Of a stretch of 6,409 bases of DNA, positions 6,019-6,409 are shown piece after piece. The stretch comes from Planctomycetota bacterium (GTDB lineage Bacteria > Planctomycetota > Planctomycetia > Planctomycetales > Planctomycetaceae). Below the pieces are notes generated by a model. That model worked only from the letters and a program-made list of their open reading frames with translations. It searched no databases and was not told the DNA's origin. The stretch lies in NCBI GenBank assembly GCA_024278285.1, contig JAJRTM010000316.1:1-6409 (forward strand), in the 5' to 3' direction. Made by a program: the position numbers and the translations under genes. Position 1 is the stretch's first letter. Each line of letters opens with the position of its first letter.

Positions 6019-6109
6019 TGAGTCAATCGTAACCGTGTGAAGTATAACAAACTGAAACGAATACAAATCCATCAACATGCAGTGTGAAACGCCGCTACTG
6101 GCTACCGGG

Positions 6110-6136
6110 GTTTGGCTGAACTAAGTTGAATAAAGT
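6110..6136 (+). repeat. Right copy of the imperfect 27-base direct repeat
   Basis: Partner of 4556-4582, 1554 bases away in the same orientation, 22 of 27 identical with a shared 12-base core at 6125-6136. It lies just outside the terminator of the next gene, so the pair brackets the sialidase-like gene alone. Confidence 0.5.
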
Positions 6137-6164
6137 CAATACAGTAGCTCTACCCTTTTATCAC

Positions 6165-6209
6165 AAAAAATCCCTGATGCTCTCCTGATAACAGGAAAGC
6201 ACAGGGATT
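6165..6209 (-). terminator. Intrinsic terminator of the Cys-rich protein gene
   Basis: Read on the minus strand: a long stem of AATCCCTG and TGCTTTCCTG, a loop TTAT, then CAGGAGAGCA and CAGGGATT, with one bulged T and one G-U pair. The stem runs straight into a tract of six T (6165-6170 complement). It begins 32 bases after the stop codon of the gene at 6242, so it should end that transcript cleanly and insulate the sialidase-like gene from it. Confidence 0.88.
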
Positions 6210-6241
6210 GAAGTATCGCTGCCATTTCAGTTTATCAACAC

Positions 6242-6409
6242 TTACTCATCTTCCATCGCAGGTGGTTTTTCGCCGAATTTTGCTTCGAACAGGGAAGCGA
6301 ATTTTCCCTGTAATTCTGGATCACATTTGAAGCATTGTGATTTCGGGCGGTCATGCTCTTCGCACCAATCCCCCTTTTTCTGGAACTCGGCTGCCACTTT
6401 GGAATCACA
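6242..6409 (-). CDS. C-terminal end of a Cys-rich (GDWCxEH) protein, partial
   Basis: Only the last 55 residues lie in the window; the start is beyond base 6409. The stop is TAA (6242-6244), followed by a strong terminator. The visible part has CDSKVAAEF (1-9), GDWCEEH (13-19), SQCFKCDPEL (24-33) and a charged Pro-rich end (KPPAMEDE). CD-[SP]-x-[VL]-x-x-x-F occurs twice, 28 residues apart, so this is a repeat of a small Cys/His module; Cys16, His19, Cys26 and Cys29 could bind a metal. Similar GDWCxEHxxPxSQCxxC modules occur, as I recall, in planctomycete RND-efflux periplasmic adaptor-like (CusB/HlyD-type) proteins, and this may be the tail of one. The family assignment is inference; the reading frame itself is clear from its codon pattern, motifs and the terminator. 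Confidence 0.8.
   Translation of the reverse strand, partial: CDSKVAAEFQKKGDWCEEHDRPKSQCFKCDPELQGKFASLFEAKFGEKPPAMEDE

Larger units (their letters stand above)
5883..6164. other. Noncoding stretch upstream of the sialidase-like gene
   Basis: It contains the ribosome site of the sialidase-like gene (5889-5893), a 15-base inverted repeat (5941-6018) and the right copy of the 27-base direct repeat (6110-6136). On the minus strand TTGACC (5920-5925) resembles a -35, but no -10 lies at proper distance. A 51-codon minus-strand ORF (5923-6078) and a 30-codon plus-strand ORF cross the inverted repeat; both lack ribosome sites and are not called genes, though the first could be a remnant. Confidence 0.4.

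Noticed and set aside
5940..6019. Integron attC site
   Set aside because: GTTTAAC at the left fits the R'' consensus, but the right side reads GCTAAAT rather than GTTRRRY, the arms pair through the place where a spacer is expected, and no integrase or other cassette is seen.
5923..6078. 51-codon minus-strand ORF just upstream of the sialidase-like gene
   Set aside because: The translation looks somewhat protein-like (TFELDYPARVRSRLRL), but there is no ribosome site and part of its openness comes from the inverted repeat; at most a remnant.

Overview
The window looks like a piece of a planctomycete chromosome (Planctomycetaceae-like; inferred from the mix of a GlpD-type dehydrogenase, a DUF547 protein, a signal-peptide-bearing carbohydrate-fold protein, a sialidase-fold protein without a signal peptide, a HEAT-type tail and a Cys-rich GDWCxEH domain). 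Genes are sparse and lie on both strands. No RNA gene, CRISPR array, intact transposase or phage gene was seen.

Layout. 68-1677 (+): aerobic glycerol-3-phosphate dehydrogenase (glpD), split into two frames by what looks like a one-base loss in an A-run at 1245-1248. 1706-1886: two 48-base inverted repeats, each holding two consecutive hairpins with compensatory base changes, a REP-pair or miniature-element-like structure between convergent genes. 1971-2825 (-): DUF547 protein with signal peptide. 2826-3273: divergent intergenic region; the side facing the next gene carries a possible leader peptide and two mutually exclusive hairpins. 3274-4233 (+): secreted protein of a probable jelly-roll/polysaccharide-lyase-like family. 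4193-4588 (-): decayed remnant of a gene with a HEAT-like C-terminus. 4758-5882 (-): sialidase/BNR-fold protein with four Asp-boxes, visibly richer in G+C than the rest and bracketed by an imperfect 27-base direct repeat (4556-4582 and 6110-6136). 6165-6209: strong intrinsic terminator for the last gene. 6242-6409 (-): C-terminal end of a Cys-rich protein that runs off the window.

The genes do not form one pathway or operon; nearly all are single transcription units. GlpD would feed glycerol 3-phosphate into central metabolism and the respiratory chain. The secreted jelly-roll protein and the sialidase-like protein fit a heterotrophic, polysaccharide-using lifestyle, but no substrate can be assigned. 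The most notable signals are the broken glpD, the covarying inverted repeat pair, the attenuator-like leader before the secreted protein, and the possible imported sialidase cassette beside a dead gene.
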